Origin: Belnapia arida
GTDB taxonomy: Bacteria; Pseudomonadota; Alphaproteobacteria; Acetobacterales; Acetobacteraceae
DNA length: 64,000 nt
Direction: 5' to 3'
Assembly: GCF_016773205.1 (NCBI RefSeq)
Contig: NZ_JAETWB010000001.1
Location: forward strand, 682,001-746,000
Of the stretch, positions 1 through 9,059 are shown in pieces; the stretch's first letter is position 1, and every line of letters starts with the position of its first letter. The notes beneath the pieces are model-generated. The model saw nothing but the letters and a program-made list of their open reading frames with translations, had not been told where the DNA came from and searched no databases. Made by a program: the position numbers and the translations under genes.

Positions 1-2
1 AC

Positions 3-569
3 CAGCCGGTGGAGACGCTGGCGGGGTTGCGCGCCATCCCGCACCTCTTCGTCTTCCGCCCCGGCGATGCAATGGAGACCGCCGAGTGCTGGGAGCTGGC
101 AGTGAAGCGGTCGGACGGGCCGAGCGTGCTGGCGCTGTCGCGGCAGGGGCTGACGCCATACCGGACCGAGGCGGGGGAGAACCGCTGTGCGCGGGGCGGG
201 TATGTCGTCGAGGAGGGTTCCGGGCCGCGGCGCGCAACCTTGATCGCCACTGGCTCGGAAGTGTCCATCGCCCTGGTTGCCCGGGCGGCGCTGGAGGCCG
301 ATGGTATCGCAACGGCCGTCGTCTCGCTGCCCTGCTGGGAGTTGTTCGCCGCGCAGGATGCAGGATACCGGGAGGGGGTGCTGGGAAGCGCCCTCCGCGT
401 CGGGATCGAGGCGGCGATCGGCTTCGGCTGGGAGCGTTGGCTGGGGCCGGAGGGACTCTTCATCGGCATGGAGGGCTTCGGCGCCTCGGGCCCGGTGGAG
501 GATCTGTACCGCCACTTCGGCATCACGGCCGAGGCGGTGACGGCGGCGGTGAAGAAGCGTATCGGTTGA
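3..569 (+). CDS. tkt: Transketolase, C-terminal part (truncated by window edge)
   Basis: The frame is open from the window edge, so only the last 188 residues are present. They cover the end of the pyrimidine-binding domain and the C-terminal domain of transketolase, the thiamine-diphosphate enzyme that moves two-carbon ketol units in the pentose phosphate or Calvin pathways. Family features seen are a segment reading VLALSRQGL, the [14 protein letters not shown] strand at the start of the third domain and the [18 protein letters not shown] tail. The catalytic N-terminal domain lies outside the window. The gene leads directly into gap and pgk, as in many alphaproteobacterial carbon-metabolism clusters. 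Confidence 0.95.
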   Translation, partial: QPVETLAGLRAIPHLFVFRPGDAMETAECWELAVKRSDGPSVLALSRQGLTPYRTEAGENRCARGGYVVEEGSGPRRATLIATGSEVSIALVARAALEADGIATAVVSLPCWELFAAQDAGYREGVLGSALRVGIEAAIGFGWERWLGPEGLFIGMEGFGASGPVEDLYRHFGITAEAVTAAVKKRIG

Positions 570-617
570 GCGTGTTGTCGAGCCCCTTGGTCGGGCTCCA
601 AGAGAAGGAAGACGATG

Positions 618-1658
618 ATGGCCGTGAAGGTCGGGATCAACGGGTTCGGGCGCATCGGTCGCCTGGTGCTGCGCGCGATGATCGAGAGCGGGCGCGACGA
701 TGTGGAATGCGTCGCCATCAATGACCTCGGCTCGGTCGAGGCCAATGCGCACCTCTTCCGCTACGACAGCGTGCATGGGCGCTTCCCGGGCGAGGTGCAG
801 GTCGAGGGCAACTCGATGATCATCTCGGCCAATGGCCGGACCTATGCGCCGATCAAGGTGACGGCCGAGCGTGACCCGACCAAGCTGCCCTGGCAGGGCA
901 TCGACGTCGCGGCCGAGTGCACCGGCATCTTCACCAACTCCGACAAGGCGGCGCTGCTGCTGCAGTCCGGCGCGCGGAAGGTGCTGGTCTCCGCCCCCGT
1001 CACCTGGGCCGAAGCGCATGCCGACGACAGCGCGCAGGCGACCATCGTCTATGGCGTGAACCACAAGATCCTGAAGCCGAGCCACCAGATCGTCTCGAAC
1101 GCGTCCTGCACCACCAACTGCCTCGCGCCGGTGGCGAAGGTGCTGCACGAGAAGTTCGGCATCCAGCGCGGCTACATGGTGACGATCCACGCCTATACGG
1201 GCGACCAGAACACGGTCGACACATTGCACAAGGACCTGCACCGGGCGCGCGCCGCGGCCGTCTCCGCCATCCCGACCTCGACGGGTGCGGCGAAGGCGGT
1301 CGGCCTCGTGCTGCCGGAGCTGAAGGGCAAGCTGGACGGCACCGCCATCCGCATCCCGACGCCGAATGTCTCGCTCATCTCGCTCGACGTGAACCTCAAG
1401 ACCGAGGGCGTCACCAAGGAGATGGTGAACCAGGTGATGAAGGAAGCCGCCGAGGGCGAGCTGAAGGGTATCCTCGGCTACAACACCGCGCCGCTGGTCT
1501 CCATCGACTTCAACCACGACAGCCATTCCTCGACCTTCGACGCGACGCAGACCCAGGTGGTCGACGGCGCGCTGGTGCGGGTGATGAGCTGGTACGACAA
1601 CGAGTGGGGCTTCTCCAACCGCATGTCGGACACTGCCGCGCTGCTCGGCAGCCTCTGA
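618..1658 (+). CDS. gap: Glyceraldehyde-3-phosphate dehydrogenase, type I
   Basis: Converts glyceraldehyde-3-phosphate, NAD and phosphate to 1,3-bisphosphoglycerate in the cytoplasm. The 346-residue length is typical. The N-terminal Rossmann motif [10 protein letters not shown], Asp36 after the second strand (NAD preference), the catalytic motif NASCTTN with Cys164, and His191 in HAYTGDQ are all present. Two ATG codons stand in tandem at 615 and 618. The second lies 7 bases from an AAGGAA ribosome-binding site and gives the usual MAVKVGING start, so it is preferred. It follows tkt by 48 bases and precedes pgk by 55, so co-transcription is likely. Confidence 0.97.
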   Translation: MAVKVGINGFGRIGRLVLRAMIESGRDDVECVAINDLGSVEANAHLFRYDSVHGRFPGEVQVEGNSMIISANGRTYAPIKVTAERDPTKLPWQGIDVAAECTGIFTNSDKAALLLQSGARKVLVSAPVTWAEAHADDSAQATIVYGVNHKILKPSHQIVSNASCTTNCLAPVAKVLHEKFGIQRGYMVTIHAYTGDQNTVDTLHKDLHRARAAAVSAIPTSTGAAKAVGLVLPELKGKLDGTAIRIPTPNVSLISLDVNLKTEGVTKEMVNQVMKEAAEGELKGILGYNTAPLVSIDFNHDSHSSTFDATQTQVVDGALVRVMSWYDNEWGFSNRMSDTAALLGSL

Positions 1659-1670
1659 GCCTGGACAACA

Positions 1671-1697
1671 CGGCGCCCGCCCAGTCGGCGGGCGCCG
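1671..1697 (+). other. Perfect GC hairpin between gap and pgk
   Basis: An 11-bp perfect stem (CGGCGCCCGCC pairing with GGCGGGCGCCG) with a 5-base loop CAGTC fills the gap between gap and pgk. No T-run follows, so it is not a standard intrinsic terminator. It ends 16 bases before the preferred pgk start and could stabilise the upstream transcript end or tune pgk expression; that role is inferred. Confidence 0.7.
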
Positions 1698-1713
1698 CAT
1701 GAGGACCCACCGG

Positions 1714-2913
1714 ATGGCCCGCTTCCGCACTCTCGACGACCTCGACCCCAAGGGCCGCCGCATCCTGCTGCGCGCCGACCTGAACCTGCCGATGAGGGAT
1801 GGCGTCATCACCGACCGCACCCGGATCGAGCGGCTGGCGCCGACCGTCCAGGAGCTGGCGGAGAAGGGCGGGCGGGTCATCCTGTGCAGCCATTTCGACC
1901 GGCCCAAGGGCAAGCGCGTGCCGGAGATGTCGCTGAAGCCGATGCAGGAGGCGCTGGCGCAGGCGCTGAGCCGGCCGGTTGCCTTCGTCGACGACTGCAT
2001 CGGGCCGGAGGCCGAGGCCGCCGCCGCCCGGCTGCAGGATGGCGAGGTGCTGCTGCTCGAGAACACCCGCTACCACGCGGGCGAGGAAGCCAACGACCCG
2101 GCGATGGCGGCGGCGCTGGCGAAGCTCGCGGATGTCTATGTCAACGATGCCTTCTCGGCGGCGCACCGGGCACATGCCAGCACCGAGGGCGTGGCGCGGC
2201 TGCTGCCCTCCTATGCAGGGCGGCTGATGCAGGCGGAGCTGGAGGCGCTGGATGCGGCGCTCGGCAACCCGGCGCGGCCGGTCGTCGCCATCGTCGGCGG
2301 GGCGAAGGTCAGCACCAAGCTCGACCTGCTCGGCAACATGGTGAAGCGGGTGGACGTGCTGGTCATCGGTGGGGCGATGGCGAACACCTTCCTCGGTGCG
2401 CAGGGGCATGCCATGGGCAAGTCCTTGCAGGAGGCAGGGATGTACGACACGGCGCGGGCAATCCTGGAGACCGCCCGGACGGCGAATTGCGAGATCATCC
2501 TGCCGAGCGACCTGATGGTGGCGGCGGCCTTCGCGGCGAATGTCCCGACGCGGGAAGTCGGCGTCGATGCCGTGCCGGCCGAGATGATGGCGCTGGATGT
2601 GGGGCCGGATACGGTGGCGGCGATCGAGGCGCGGCTGCGCCAGGCCTCGACCCTGGTGTGGAACGGGCCGCTCGGCGCCTTCGAGACGCCGCCCTTCGAC
2701 GCGGCGACGGTCGCGGTCGCGCAGTCGGTGGCGGGGCTGACGCAGTCGATGGGGCTGAAGTCGATCGCCGGCGGCGGGGATACCGTCGCGGCGCTCAAGC
2801 ATGCGGGCGTCGAGGAGCGGATGACCTATGTGTCGGCCGCGGGTGGTGCCTTCCTCGAATGGCTTGAGGGAAAGACCTTGCCGGGGGTGGCGGCCTTGGA
2901 GACTGCTGCCTAA
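1714..2913 (+). CDS. pgk: Phosphoglycerate kinase
   Basis: Transfers phosphate from 1,3-bisphosphoglycerate to ADP, the first ATP-forming step of glycolysis, and runs in reverse in carbon fixation. The 399 residues match the family length. Visible motifs are the substrate loop around RADLNLPM (residues 20-27), the hinge-region GGAKVSTK segment and the nucleotide-binding GGGDT (353-357). An ATG also occurs at 1699, but the GAGGA sequence at 1701-1705 sits 8 bases before the ATG at 1714, and the family normally begins with MxxFRTLDDL, so 1714 is chosen. Third gene of the tkt-gap-pgk cluster; no fructose-bisphosphate aldolase gene follows. Confidence 0.96.
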   Translation: MARFRTLDDLDPKGRRILLRADLNLPMRDGVITDRTRIERLAPTVQELAEKGGRVILCSHFDRPKGKRVPEMSLKPMQEALAQALSRPVAFVDDCIGPEAEAAAARLQDGEVLLLENTRYHAGEEANDPAMAAALAKLADVYVNDAFSAAHRAHASTEGVARLLPSYAGRLMQAELEALDAALGNPARPVVAIVGGAKVSTKLDLLGNMVKRVDVLVIGGAMANTFLGAQGHAMGKSLQEAGMYDTARAILETARTANCEIILPSDLMVAAAFAANVPTREVGVDAVPAEMMALDVGPDTVAAIEARLRQASTLVWNGPLGAFETPPFDAATVAVAQSVAGLTQSMGLKSIAGGGDTVAALKHAGVEERMTYVSAAGGAFLEWLEGKTLPGVAALETAA

Positions 2914-3045
2914 GCTTCCAGCGAGTGTGACCAAAGCTTACTGGACGGTTAACGGCGGCGGGCGCCATGCTGCGGCATGCGCATCCCGCCCCGCGACCGC
3001 CGCCATCGTGCTCCCGCCTTTACCGGCGATTCAGACCTCGAAGGC

Positions 3046-3255
3046 ATGATCCGGCGCATGATCAGCACCAATGCGCTGGCCGCCTTCACGACGCAGGTGG
3101 CACAGACCAGGCCGGCCCAGCCGGTCCGAGGCATCAGCCCGGGGCAAAATGGCCCGGCCGCCGATGTCCAGCCGTCCCAGCGGACGCTGGAGGCGGTGCC
3201 CACGGCGCCGAGCCGCCCGCCGCCACGCGGTTCCCTGCTCGACCTGCGCGTCTGA
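3046..3255 (+). CDS. Small hypothetical protein
   Basis: I do not recognise a family. From the ATG at 3046 it encodes 69 residues; an ATG at 2977 would add 23 residues rich in Arg and Pro, and another lies at 3058. None has a convincing ribosome-binding site, so the start is unsettled. The C-terminal half is rich in Pro, Arg and Gln with no signal peptide or membrane segment, and looks disordered. It stands alone between pgk and the NUDIX gene on the same strand. It may be a real lineage-specific small protein; confidence is limited because only an open frame supports it. Confidence 0.45.
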   Translation: MIRRMISTNALAAFTTQVAQTRPAQPVRGISPGQNGPAADVQPSQRTLEAVPTAPSRPPPRGSLLDLRV

Positions 3256-3306
3256 GCGTGCCCATCGGAGCTTGCACTGACCGGAGGGGCCGCCCATCCT
3301 CTCCTC

Positions 3307-3852
3307 ATGGCGAGCTTTGTCCGCACCGTCCCGGAAGGTGAAGACCGCGAGCGGCTGACCTGTGCCGATTGCGGTTTCATTGCCTATGAGAACCCCAAGA
3401 TCGTCGTCGGCAGCGTCGTCGGGGTCGGGGAGCGGGTGCTGCTCTGCCGGAGGGCGATCGAGCCCCGGCGCGGCTTCTGGACCCTGCCGGCCGGCTACAT
3501 GGAAATGGCCGAGACGGTCGAGGAAGGCGCCCGGCGCGAGGCCTGGGAAGAGGCTCAGGCGCGCATCGCCATCGAGGGCGTGCTCGCCATCTATTCCATC
3601 GCCCGGATCGGGCAGGTGCAGGTGATCTTCCGCGCGGGGCTGGCAGAGCCGGGCTTCGCGCCGGGGCCGGAGAGCCTCGATGTGCGGCTGTTCGGCTGGG
3701 AGGAGATTCCCTGGGGGGAGATTGCCTTTCCCTCTGTTCACTGGGCTTTGAGGCAGTGGCGGGAGGCGGCGGGCCGTCCACTCGGCCTGCCTGCGATGAA
3801 CCCACCCGAGGATGTGCGGGGGACACGGCCCCTGCCGGGAGACGGGCTATGA
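3307..3852 (+). CDS. NUDIX hydrolase
   Basis: A NUDIX pyrophosphatase of 181 residues, acting on a nucleoside diphosphate linked to another moiety. The Nudix box runs over residues 63-85: Gly63, Glu69 and the REAWEE helix at 77-82 supply the metal ligands, but Gln84 replaces the usual Gly. Upstream, Cys19 and Cys22 in CADCGFIAYENPKIVVG resemble half a zinc ribbon as found in NADH-pyrophosphatase-like members. The substrate cannot be told from sequence; NADH- or ADP-ribose-type compounds are plausible. Its stop overlaps the start of the next gene as ATGA, implying translational coupling with an exported protein of unknown role. Confidence 0.88.
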   Translation: MASFVRTVPEGEDRERLTCADCGFIAYENPKIVVGSVVGVGERVLLCRRAIEPRRGFWTLPAGYMEMAETVEEGARREAWEEAQARIAIEGVLAIYSIARIGQVQVIFRAGLAEPGFAPGPESLDVRLFGWEEIPWGEIAFPSVHWALRQWREAAGRPLGLPAMNPPEDVRGTRPLPGDGL

Positions 3853-4259
3853 GGCGGGTACTGCTCACGCTGCTGCTGCTCACCGGACCGGCCTTGGCGG
3901 AGGAGGCGACGGTGCTTTCGCCCGGGCCGGAGGTCCGGTTGCCGGAGCGGGCGGCACCGGCACGGCCGCAGCCGAGGAGGCCGGCGCTGCGGAAGCCGCC
4001 CCCGCTCAACCTCGCGAAACATGCGGCGCTGCCGTTGCCGCCGCGCCAGCCGCAGCCCGGCAACCTAGCGCCGGTGCCGAATCGCATGGTGGAGCGGCAG
4101 GCGCCCCTGCCGGACCCGCGGACGACGCTGGGCCCCAGCCTGCTCTACCGCAACCTGCCGGGGCGTGGGCTGGCCGAGGAAGGCTCGCCGAGCCTGCTGG
4201 AGGACAAGCTCTACCGGCCGGCGCCGGGGGCGAGGCTCAGGGTGCCCTTCGCCTACTGA
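3849..4259 (+). CDS. Proline-rich exported hypothetical protein
   Basis: A 136-residue protein starting at the ATG that overlaps the NUDIX stop codon. The first 18 residues (MRR, then a Leu-rich core ending at ALAEE) form a clear Sec signal peptide. The mature part is very rich in Pro, Arg and Leu with repeated PxPR/PRQPQP segments and no recognisable fold, so it is probably an extended periplasmic or envelope protein. An earlier in-frame start exists but lies inside the NUDIX gene. Its last 7 bases overlap the end of the convergent creatininase gene. No function can be assigned. Confidence 0.65.
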   Translation: MRRVLLTLLLLTGPALAEEATVLSPGPEVRLPERAAPARPQPRRPALRKPPPLNLAKHAALPLPPRQPQPGNLAPVPNRMVERQAPLPDPRTTLGPSLLYRNLPGRGLAEEGSPSLLEDKLYRPAPGARLRVPFAY

Positions 4260-5053
4260 GGCTTGAGGCCGCGGCCGGCGTCCCAGACCGGGTCGGGGGT
4301 GGTCCAGAGCACCGGGTCGCGCATGGCGGCGGCCAACGCACGGGTGACGGCGGCGAAGATGGCCTCGCCCTTCTCGGCGGTCGCGGCGCGTGGGTCGCCG
4401 CGGACGCCGGTGCGCGGGGCGCGTTCCTCGAAGGAGTAGAAGCGGACAAAGCCGGTGGGCGGGTTCGGCGGCGGGTTGGAAAGGCTCTCGACGATTTTCT
4501 CCTGGCGGACCTGGGCGGCATCCAATGCGAGCCAAAGGCTGGTCTCGCCCTCGCAGGCATGCTGCACGCCGGGCTGCGTCGTCAGTATACCGGCGATCTC
4601 CTTCGCGGCCACCTGGGGCCAGGTGGTGGTGACGATGGGGATGCCGAATTCCACCGCCAGCTCGCGGCCGGCGACGGCCAGCGGGTCGATGTTGCCGCCA
4701 TGGCCGTTGACGATCAGCAGGCGGCGGAAGCCGTCGGCGACCAGCGAGCGGACGACGCAGCGGAGCACGGCCTGGAAGGTGGCGTGGTCGAGCGTGATGG
4801 TACCGCCGAAGGGCAGGTGGTGCTCCGAAAGGCCGAGCCAGACCGGGGGGAGGACGGCGACGGGGAGGTCCTCGGCCACGGCGGCGGCGGCGCGGAGGGC
4901 GAATTCATGAGCGCAGGCGCTGTCGGTCCAGACCGGAAGGTGGGGGCCATGCTGCTCGAGGCTGCCGATGGGGAGGATGACGAGGGCATCGCGGGCGGCC
5001 AGCGCCTTCAATTCGGGGCCGGTCATGCGGTCCCAGCGGGTTTCGGTGGGCAT
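4253..5053 (-). CDS. Creatininase-family amidohydrolase
   Basis: A 266-residue member of the creatininase/MftE family, metal-dependent enzymes that hydrolyse cyclic amides or small peptide amides. Metal ligands expected for the family are visible: Glu33 and His35 in GSLEQHGPHLP, Asp44 in WTD, and His118 in the NGHGGN motif (116-121). The later EGETSLWLALD segment supplies another acidic residue. The real substrate is unknown; family members include creatininase, FAPy deformylase and mycofactocin MftE, and no mycofactocin genes occur here. A repeat-rich spacer separates it from the upstream gene, so it may have its own promoter. Confidence 0.88.
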   Translation of the reverse strand: MPTETRWDRMTGPELKALAARDALVILPIGSLEQHGPHLPVWTDSACAHEFALRAAAAVAEDLPVAVLPPVWLGLSEHHLPFGGTITLDHATFQAVLRCVVRSLVADGFRRLLIVNGHGGNIDPLAVAGRELAVEFGIPIVTTTWPQVAAKEIAGILTTQPGVQHACEGETSLWLALDAAQVRQEKIVESLSNPPPNPPTGFVRFYSFEERAPRTGVRGDPRAATAEKGEAIFAAVTRALAAAMRDPVLWTTPDPVWDAGRGLKPQ

Positions 5054-5077
5054 GGATGATTTCCTTCCGTTGGGGAC

Positions 5078-5192
5078 GAGAGGGGCGGTGCCCCTCTCGC
5101 GCTCTCCCCACCAAAGGCCGAAGGGCCTTTGGAATCCAATAGGTTAGCGCAAGGATTTTAAAAGCCCTTCGGCCTTTGGCGGGGGAGTTTGA
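5078..5192. repeat. REP-like double inverted repeat
   Basis: Between two minus-strand genes lies a compact palindromic block. A 9-bp perfect stem GAGAGGGGC / GCCCCTCTC (5078-5098) is followed by a unit containing AAAGGCCGAAGGGCCTTT (5113-5130), and then an inverted copy of that unit at about 5152-5183. The two copies pair over about 30 bases with few mismatches across a short AT-richer spacer. The same architecture in single copy recurs at 21874-21936. This is the pattern of REP/BIME-type intergenic repeats, which can fold in the transcript. Confidence 0.8.
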
Positions 5193-5227
5193 GGGGATCG
5201 GAGGCACTGCCTTCGATGCACCCTCAA

Positions 5228-5677
5228 TCAATGCGCCGCACCGATCGCCGCCATGACATCGGCCACGGTCTCCCGCACCGCGACATCGGTGGCAAAGCGC
5301 AGCCCGGCGACGACGATGGCGGCGCGGGCGCCCGCTGCGTGGCGTTCCTCCGAGGGGCGGACCAGGACGATGCGGTCGAGCGCCAGGTAGGTGCGGGCGC
5401 CATTGAGGTCGGTTAGCGGGACGAGGCGGAGGCCGGCGGCCTGCAGACGGCGGATGACGGCATCCAGCCCCTCGCTGCTGCGCTGCTGGACGAAGGCGGT
5501 GGTGTCGAGGATGGTCGCGCCGTCGAGCCTGGCGACGCGGACGACCTGCATGGCGTTCAGCCGGACCGGGGCGCGGCCCTCGGCGGGAAGCAGCTCGACG
5601 AAGCTGGCGGGAGGCGCGTCCTGGGCTGCGGCCGGGGAGCCCAGCAAGAGCAGCGGCAGGAGGCGCCGGGAGATCAT
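5228..5677 (-). CDS. Exported hypothetical protein
   Basis: A 149-residue protein with a short Sec signal peptide ([19 protein letters not shown]). The mature part is alpha/beta in character with alternating hydrophobic residues, for example a RVARLDGATIL strand and a TYLALDRIVLVRP strand, and it has no cysteines or catalytic motif I can name. It probably resides in the periplasm. Its start codon overlaps the ftsY stop by 4 bases, so it is very likely translated from the ftsY message, but this does not show a role in protein targeting. Function unknown. Confidence 0.7.
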   Translation of the reverse strand: MISRRLLPLLLLGSPAAAQDAPPASFVELLPAEGRAPVRLNAMQVVRVARLDGATILDTTAFVQQRSSEGLDAVIRRLQAAGLRLVPLTDLNGARTYLALDRIVLVRPSEERHAAGARAAIVVAGLRFATDVAVRETVADVMAAIGAAH

Positions 5678-6972
5678 GGCAGGCCGACCAACCCTCTCGC
5701 ATAGTCGCGAGCGGTGAAGGGACGGAGGTCGGCCGCCTTCTCGCCGACGCCCACCACATGCACGGGCAGGCCGAATTCCTGGGCAAGTGCCACGACGACG
5801 CCGCCCTTGGCGCTGCCGTCCAGCTTGGTGACGGCGAGGCCGGTGACGGCGACCATCTCCTTGAAGACCTTCACCTGCTGCACGGCGTTCTGGCCGGTGG
5901 TGGCGTCGAGGACGAGGAGGACGGAATGCGGCGCCTCAGGGTCGACGCGCTTCATCACGCGGATGACCTTGCGCAGCTCCTCCATCAGCGCCGTCTTGTT
6001 GTGCAGGCGGCCGGCCGTGTCAACCAGCAGGACCTGGGTGCCTTCGGCGCGGGCGGCGGTCAGTGCGTCGAAGGCGAGGCCGGCGGCATCCGCCCCTTCC
6101 TTCGCGGGCTTGAAGACACGCGCGCCGGTGCGCTCGCCCCAGATCTGCAACTGCTCGACGGCGGCGGCGCGGAAGGTGTCGCCGGCGACGAAGGCGCAGG
6201 AGAGGCCCTGCTCGCGATATTGCTGGCCGAGCTTGGCGATGGTCGTCGTCTTGCCGGTGCCGTTGACGCCGACCACCAGCACGACATGCGGCGCGCGCAG
6301 GGGGTCGAGCACCAGGGGCTGAGCGACAGGGCCGAGGATGGTGGCGATCTCCTCGGCGAGCGCGGCCTTCACCTCCTCGTCGGTGACCTCCTTGCCGAAG
6401 CGGGTGCGGCGGAAGCCCTCGACGATGCGGCGGCTGGCGGCGACGCCGAGATCGGCAGTGATGAGCGTCTCCTCCAGCTCCTCCAGGGCCTCGTTGTCGA
6501 GGCGGCGCTTGCGGAAGAGGGTGGTGACGCTGTCGGTAAGGCGGGCGGTGGAGCGGGAAAGGCCGGCGCGGAGGCGGGAGAACCAGCCGGTGCGGGCGGC
6601 TTCCTCCGGCTCGTCAACCGGAAGAGGAGGAGTGGGAAGCGAGGCGGGGAGCGGCTGCACCTCGGCCTCGGGCTCGGCTTCGAAGCCGGCCTCGCGCAGC
6701 GCGGCTTCCTCCTCGGGGGTGAGGGCGACCTCGAACGGCACGGCGGGTTCGGGCGCGGCGCCGAGGCGGGCAAGGGGGGAGGGGGCGGTGAAGGGGGGCG
6801 GGACCGGGATGGGCGAGGCGGGGAGGCCTGGCGTCGCGGCCGAGGGCAGGGTCGGCGCGCCCAGCGGCGGCTCCGGCTCCGGCAGCTGGCCAGGCGCGGT
6901 GGAAAGCGGGGCCTCCGTCTCACCCGGCTGCGGCTTGGCGCGGATGCGGCCGAGCCAGTCCTTCAGCGCCAT
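5674..6972 (-). CDS. ftsY: Signal recognition particle receptor FtsY
   Basis: GTPase that docks ribosome-SRP complexes at the inner membrane for co-translational insertion. The 432 residues comprise an acidic, Pro-rich N-terminal extension of about 150 residues (membrane and translocon contact in this family), a four-helix N domain starting near [12 protein letters not shown], and the G domain. The P-loop [10 protein letters not shown] has Lys241. DTAGR, TKLDG and the C-terminal [12 protein letters not shown] motif are also present. It is 2 bases downstream of mtaB and 4 bases overlap its own downstream neighbour, placing it inside a dapF-mtaB-ftsY operon. Confidence 0.97.
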   Translation of the reverse strand: MALKDWLGRIRAKPQPGETEAPLSTAPGQLPEPEPPLGAPTLPSAATPGLPASPIPVPPPFTAPSPLARLGAAPEPAVPFEVALTPEEEAALREAGFEAEPEAEVQPLPASLPTPPLPVDEPEEAARTGWFSRLRAGLSRSTARLTDSVTTLFRKRRLDNEALEELEETLITADLGVAASRRIVEGFRRTRFGKEVTDEEVKAALAEEIATILGPVAQPLVLDPLRAPHVVLVVGVNGTGKTTTIAKLGQQYREQGLSCAFVAGDTFRAAAVEQLQIWGERTGARVFKPAKEGADAAGLAFDALTAARAEGTQVLLVDTAGRLHNKTALMEELRKVIRVMKRVDPEAPHSVLLVLDATTGQNAVQQVKVFKEMVAVTGLAVTKLDGSAKGGVVVALAQEFGLPVHVVGVGEKAADLRPFTARDYARGLVGLP

Positions 6973-6974
6973 GG

Positions 6975-8213
6975 TCAGGCGGCCTCGGCGAGAAGGCCGC
7001 CGGCTTCGGCGCCGGTGACGCGCAGGCGGCGCAGCGTGCCGGGCTCGGCCTGGCCGCTTGCCAGGCGGATGGGGGCGAAATGCGCGGTGTGGCCGCGATC
7101 CTCACGCTCGAACAGCACCGCTTCCTCCTCGCCAAGCCGCGCCGCGTAGAACCGGGCCGCGCCCGCCGCCCCCGCAGCGCGGAGGTGGGCGGCCCGCGCC
7201 TTCCGTACCGGCATGGGCAGGGCGGGCATGCGGGCGGCCGGGGTGCCGGGGCGTTCGGAATAGGGAAAGACGTGCAGGAAGGCGAGTTCCATCTGCGCGA
7301 CGAGGTCGAGCATTTCAGCGAAATGCTCGTCGGTCTCGGTGGGGAAGCCGGCGATGAGATCGGCGCCGAGAGCGAGGCCGGGGCGCAGCGCCCGGGCGCG
7401 GCGGGCAAGCGCCAGAGCATCGGCCCGCAGGTGGCGGCGCTTCATGCGCTTCAGGATGAGGTCGGCGCCGTGCTGGAGCGAGAGGTGGAGATGCGGCATC
7501 AGCCGCGGCTCCTCGGCGATGAGGCGCCAGAGGTCGTCATCCATTCCCGCCGGGTCGAGGGAGGACAGGCGGAGGCGGGGGAGCTCGGGGACGAGGGCAA
7601 GCAGGCGGCGGACCATCTGGCCGAGGCGGGGCTGGCCGGGGAGGTCGGGGCCGTAGCTGGTGATGTCGACGCCGGTGAGGACGACTTCCTTGTAGCCATG
7701 GGCGACGAGGGCACGGACCTGCTCGACGATGGCACCGATGGGGACGGAGCGGGAGGGGCCTCGGCCGTAGGGAATGACGCAGAAGGTGCAGCGGTGGTCG
7801 CAGCCCTGCTGCACCTGGACAAAGGCGCGGGCGCGGCCAGCGAATTCCGTCACCAGATGGGCCGCCGTCTCGGTCGCGGCCATGATGTCCGTCACCGGCG
7901 CGGGCGGGGCATCGAGGGACCAGGCTTCAGGCTTCAGCTTGTCCGCATTGCCGATGACGCGGGTGACGCCGGGGAGGGTGGCCCACTTGTCGGGCGCGAT
8001 CTGGGCGGCGCAGCCGGTGACGATGATGGGCGTGCCGGGGTTCTCGCGGGCGGCGCGACGAATGGCCTGGCGGGCCTGGCGCTCGGCCTCGGCGGTGACG
8101 GCGCAGGTGTTGACGATGATGCCTTGCTGGCCAGCCTTGCCGGCGAGGTCGCGCATCGCTTCCGACTCGTAGGTGTTGAGGCGGCAGCCGAAGGTGAGGA
8201 GTTCGAGGGTCAC
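6975..8213 (-). CDS. mtaB: tRNA t6A37 methylthiotransferase MtaB
   Basis: Radical-SAM enzyme that adds a methylthio group to C2 of N6-threonylcarbamoyladenosine-37 in tRNAs reading ANN codons. The 412-residue frame starts at a GTG whose last bases overlap the dapF stop (GTGA). The N-terminal UPF0004 domain carries Cys10, Cys37 and Cys68 for the auxiliary iron-sulfur cluster. The radical-SAM motif is Cys138-x3-Cys142-x2-Cys145 in GCDHRCTFC. The frame stays open upstream of the GTG, but that part runs antisense to dapF coding in another frame and lacks family similarity. C-terminal TRAM-like sequence is short. Confidence 0.95.
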   Translation of the reverse strand: MTLELLTFGCRLNTYESEAMRDLAGKAGQQGIIVNTCAVTAEAERQARQAIRRAARENPGTPIIVTGCAAQIAPDKWATLPGVTRVIGNADKLKPEAWSLDAPPAPVTDIMAATETAAHLVTEFAGRARAFVQVQQGCDHRCTFCVIPYGRGPSRSVPIGAIVEQVRALVAHGYKEVVLTGVDITSYGPDLPGQPRLGQMVRRLLALVPELPRLRLSSLDPAGMDDDLWRLIAEEPRLMPHLHLSLQHGADLILKRMKRRHLRADALALARRARALRPGLALGADLIAGFPTETDEHFAEMLDLVAQMELAFLHVFPYSERPGTPAARMPALPMPVRKARAAHLRAAGAAGAARFYAARLGEEEAVLFEREDRGHTAHFAPIRLASGQAEPGTLRRLRVTGAEAGGLLAEAA

Positions 8214-9019
8214 AGCGGGAGCGCGTCGAGGTCGATGGTGCCGGTGAAGGCGGTGGCGACGGGGCCGGTCATCAGCACATGGCCGTCGGTGCGCCATTCG
8301 ATGTGGAGGTCGCCGCCGGGGAGGGTGACGGTGGCGGCCCGGCCGGTGAGGCCGCGGCGGGCGGCGTTCACCAGGGCGGCGCAGGCGCCGGAGCCGCAGG
8401 CGAGCGTCAGCCCGGCGCCGCGTTCCCAGACGGTGAGGCGGATATGCTCCGGGTTGATGACCTGGACGAAGCCGATATTGGCGCGGTCGGGGAAGAGCGG
8501 GTCGTGCTCCAACAGGGGGCCGAGGGTTGCGACCGGGACGGCATCGAGGTCGGGGACGAAGAGCGTCGCATGGGGGTTGCCCATGGAGCAGGCGGCGGCG
8601 TCCTCGAACGGCAAACGGAGGGTGTCCATCGCGCGGGCGAGGGGCACGTCCTGCCAGCCGAGGCGGGCGGGGCCCATATCGACGCGCCAGAGATCGCCGA
8701 GGCGTTCGGCCAGAAGGTCGCCGCTGATGGTCCGGATGGTGATGTGGTCGGCGGCGGTTTCCCCGGCGATCAGCGAGGCAATGCAGCGGGTGGCATTGCC
8801 GCAGGCGCCGGCCTCGGAGCCGTCCGGGTTGCGGATGCGCATGAAGACATCGGCGCCGTCGGTGCCGGGCTCCAGGACGATGACCTGGTCGCAGCCGATG
8901 CCCCACCGGCGGTCGGCGATGGCGGCGGCGCGTGCGGGCGTCACCGGCAACGGGTGGGCGCGGGCATCGAGTACGACGAAGTCGTTGCCGAGGCCGTGCA
9001 TCTTGCGGAAGGGAACCAT
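8210..9019 (-). CDS. dapF: Diaminopimelate epimerase
   Basis: Converts LL- to meso-diaminopimelate for lysine and peptidoglycan synthesis, using two cysteines as acid and base. Both are present: Cys73 in GACGNATRC and Cys208 in ACGSGACA. The N-terminal [14 protein letters not shown] signature is intact, and the 269 residues are a normal length. A GTG directly precedes the chosen ATG and could start the protein one residue earlier. It is the first gene of the minus-strand set dapF-mtaB-ftsY-hypothetical, all overlapping or nearly so. Confidence 0.97.
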   Translation of the reverse strand: MVPFRKMHGLGNDFVVLDARAHPLPVTPARAAAIADRRWGIGCDQVIVLEPGTDGADVFMRIRNPDGSEAGACGNATRCIASLIAGETAADHITIRTISGDLLAERLGDLWRVDMGPARLGWQDVPLARAMDTLRLPFEDAAACSMGNPHATLFVPDLDAVPVATLGPLLEHDPLFPDRANIGFVQVINPEHIRLTVWERGAGLTLACGSGACAALVNAARRGLTGRAATVTLPGGDLHIEWRTDGHVLMTGPVATAFTGTIDLDALPL

Positions 9020-9059
9020 CACGGGGGAGATATGCCCCGTGAAGCCGTCGGTTCCAACC

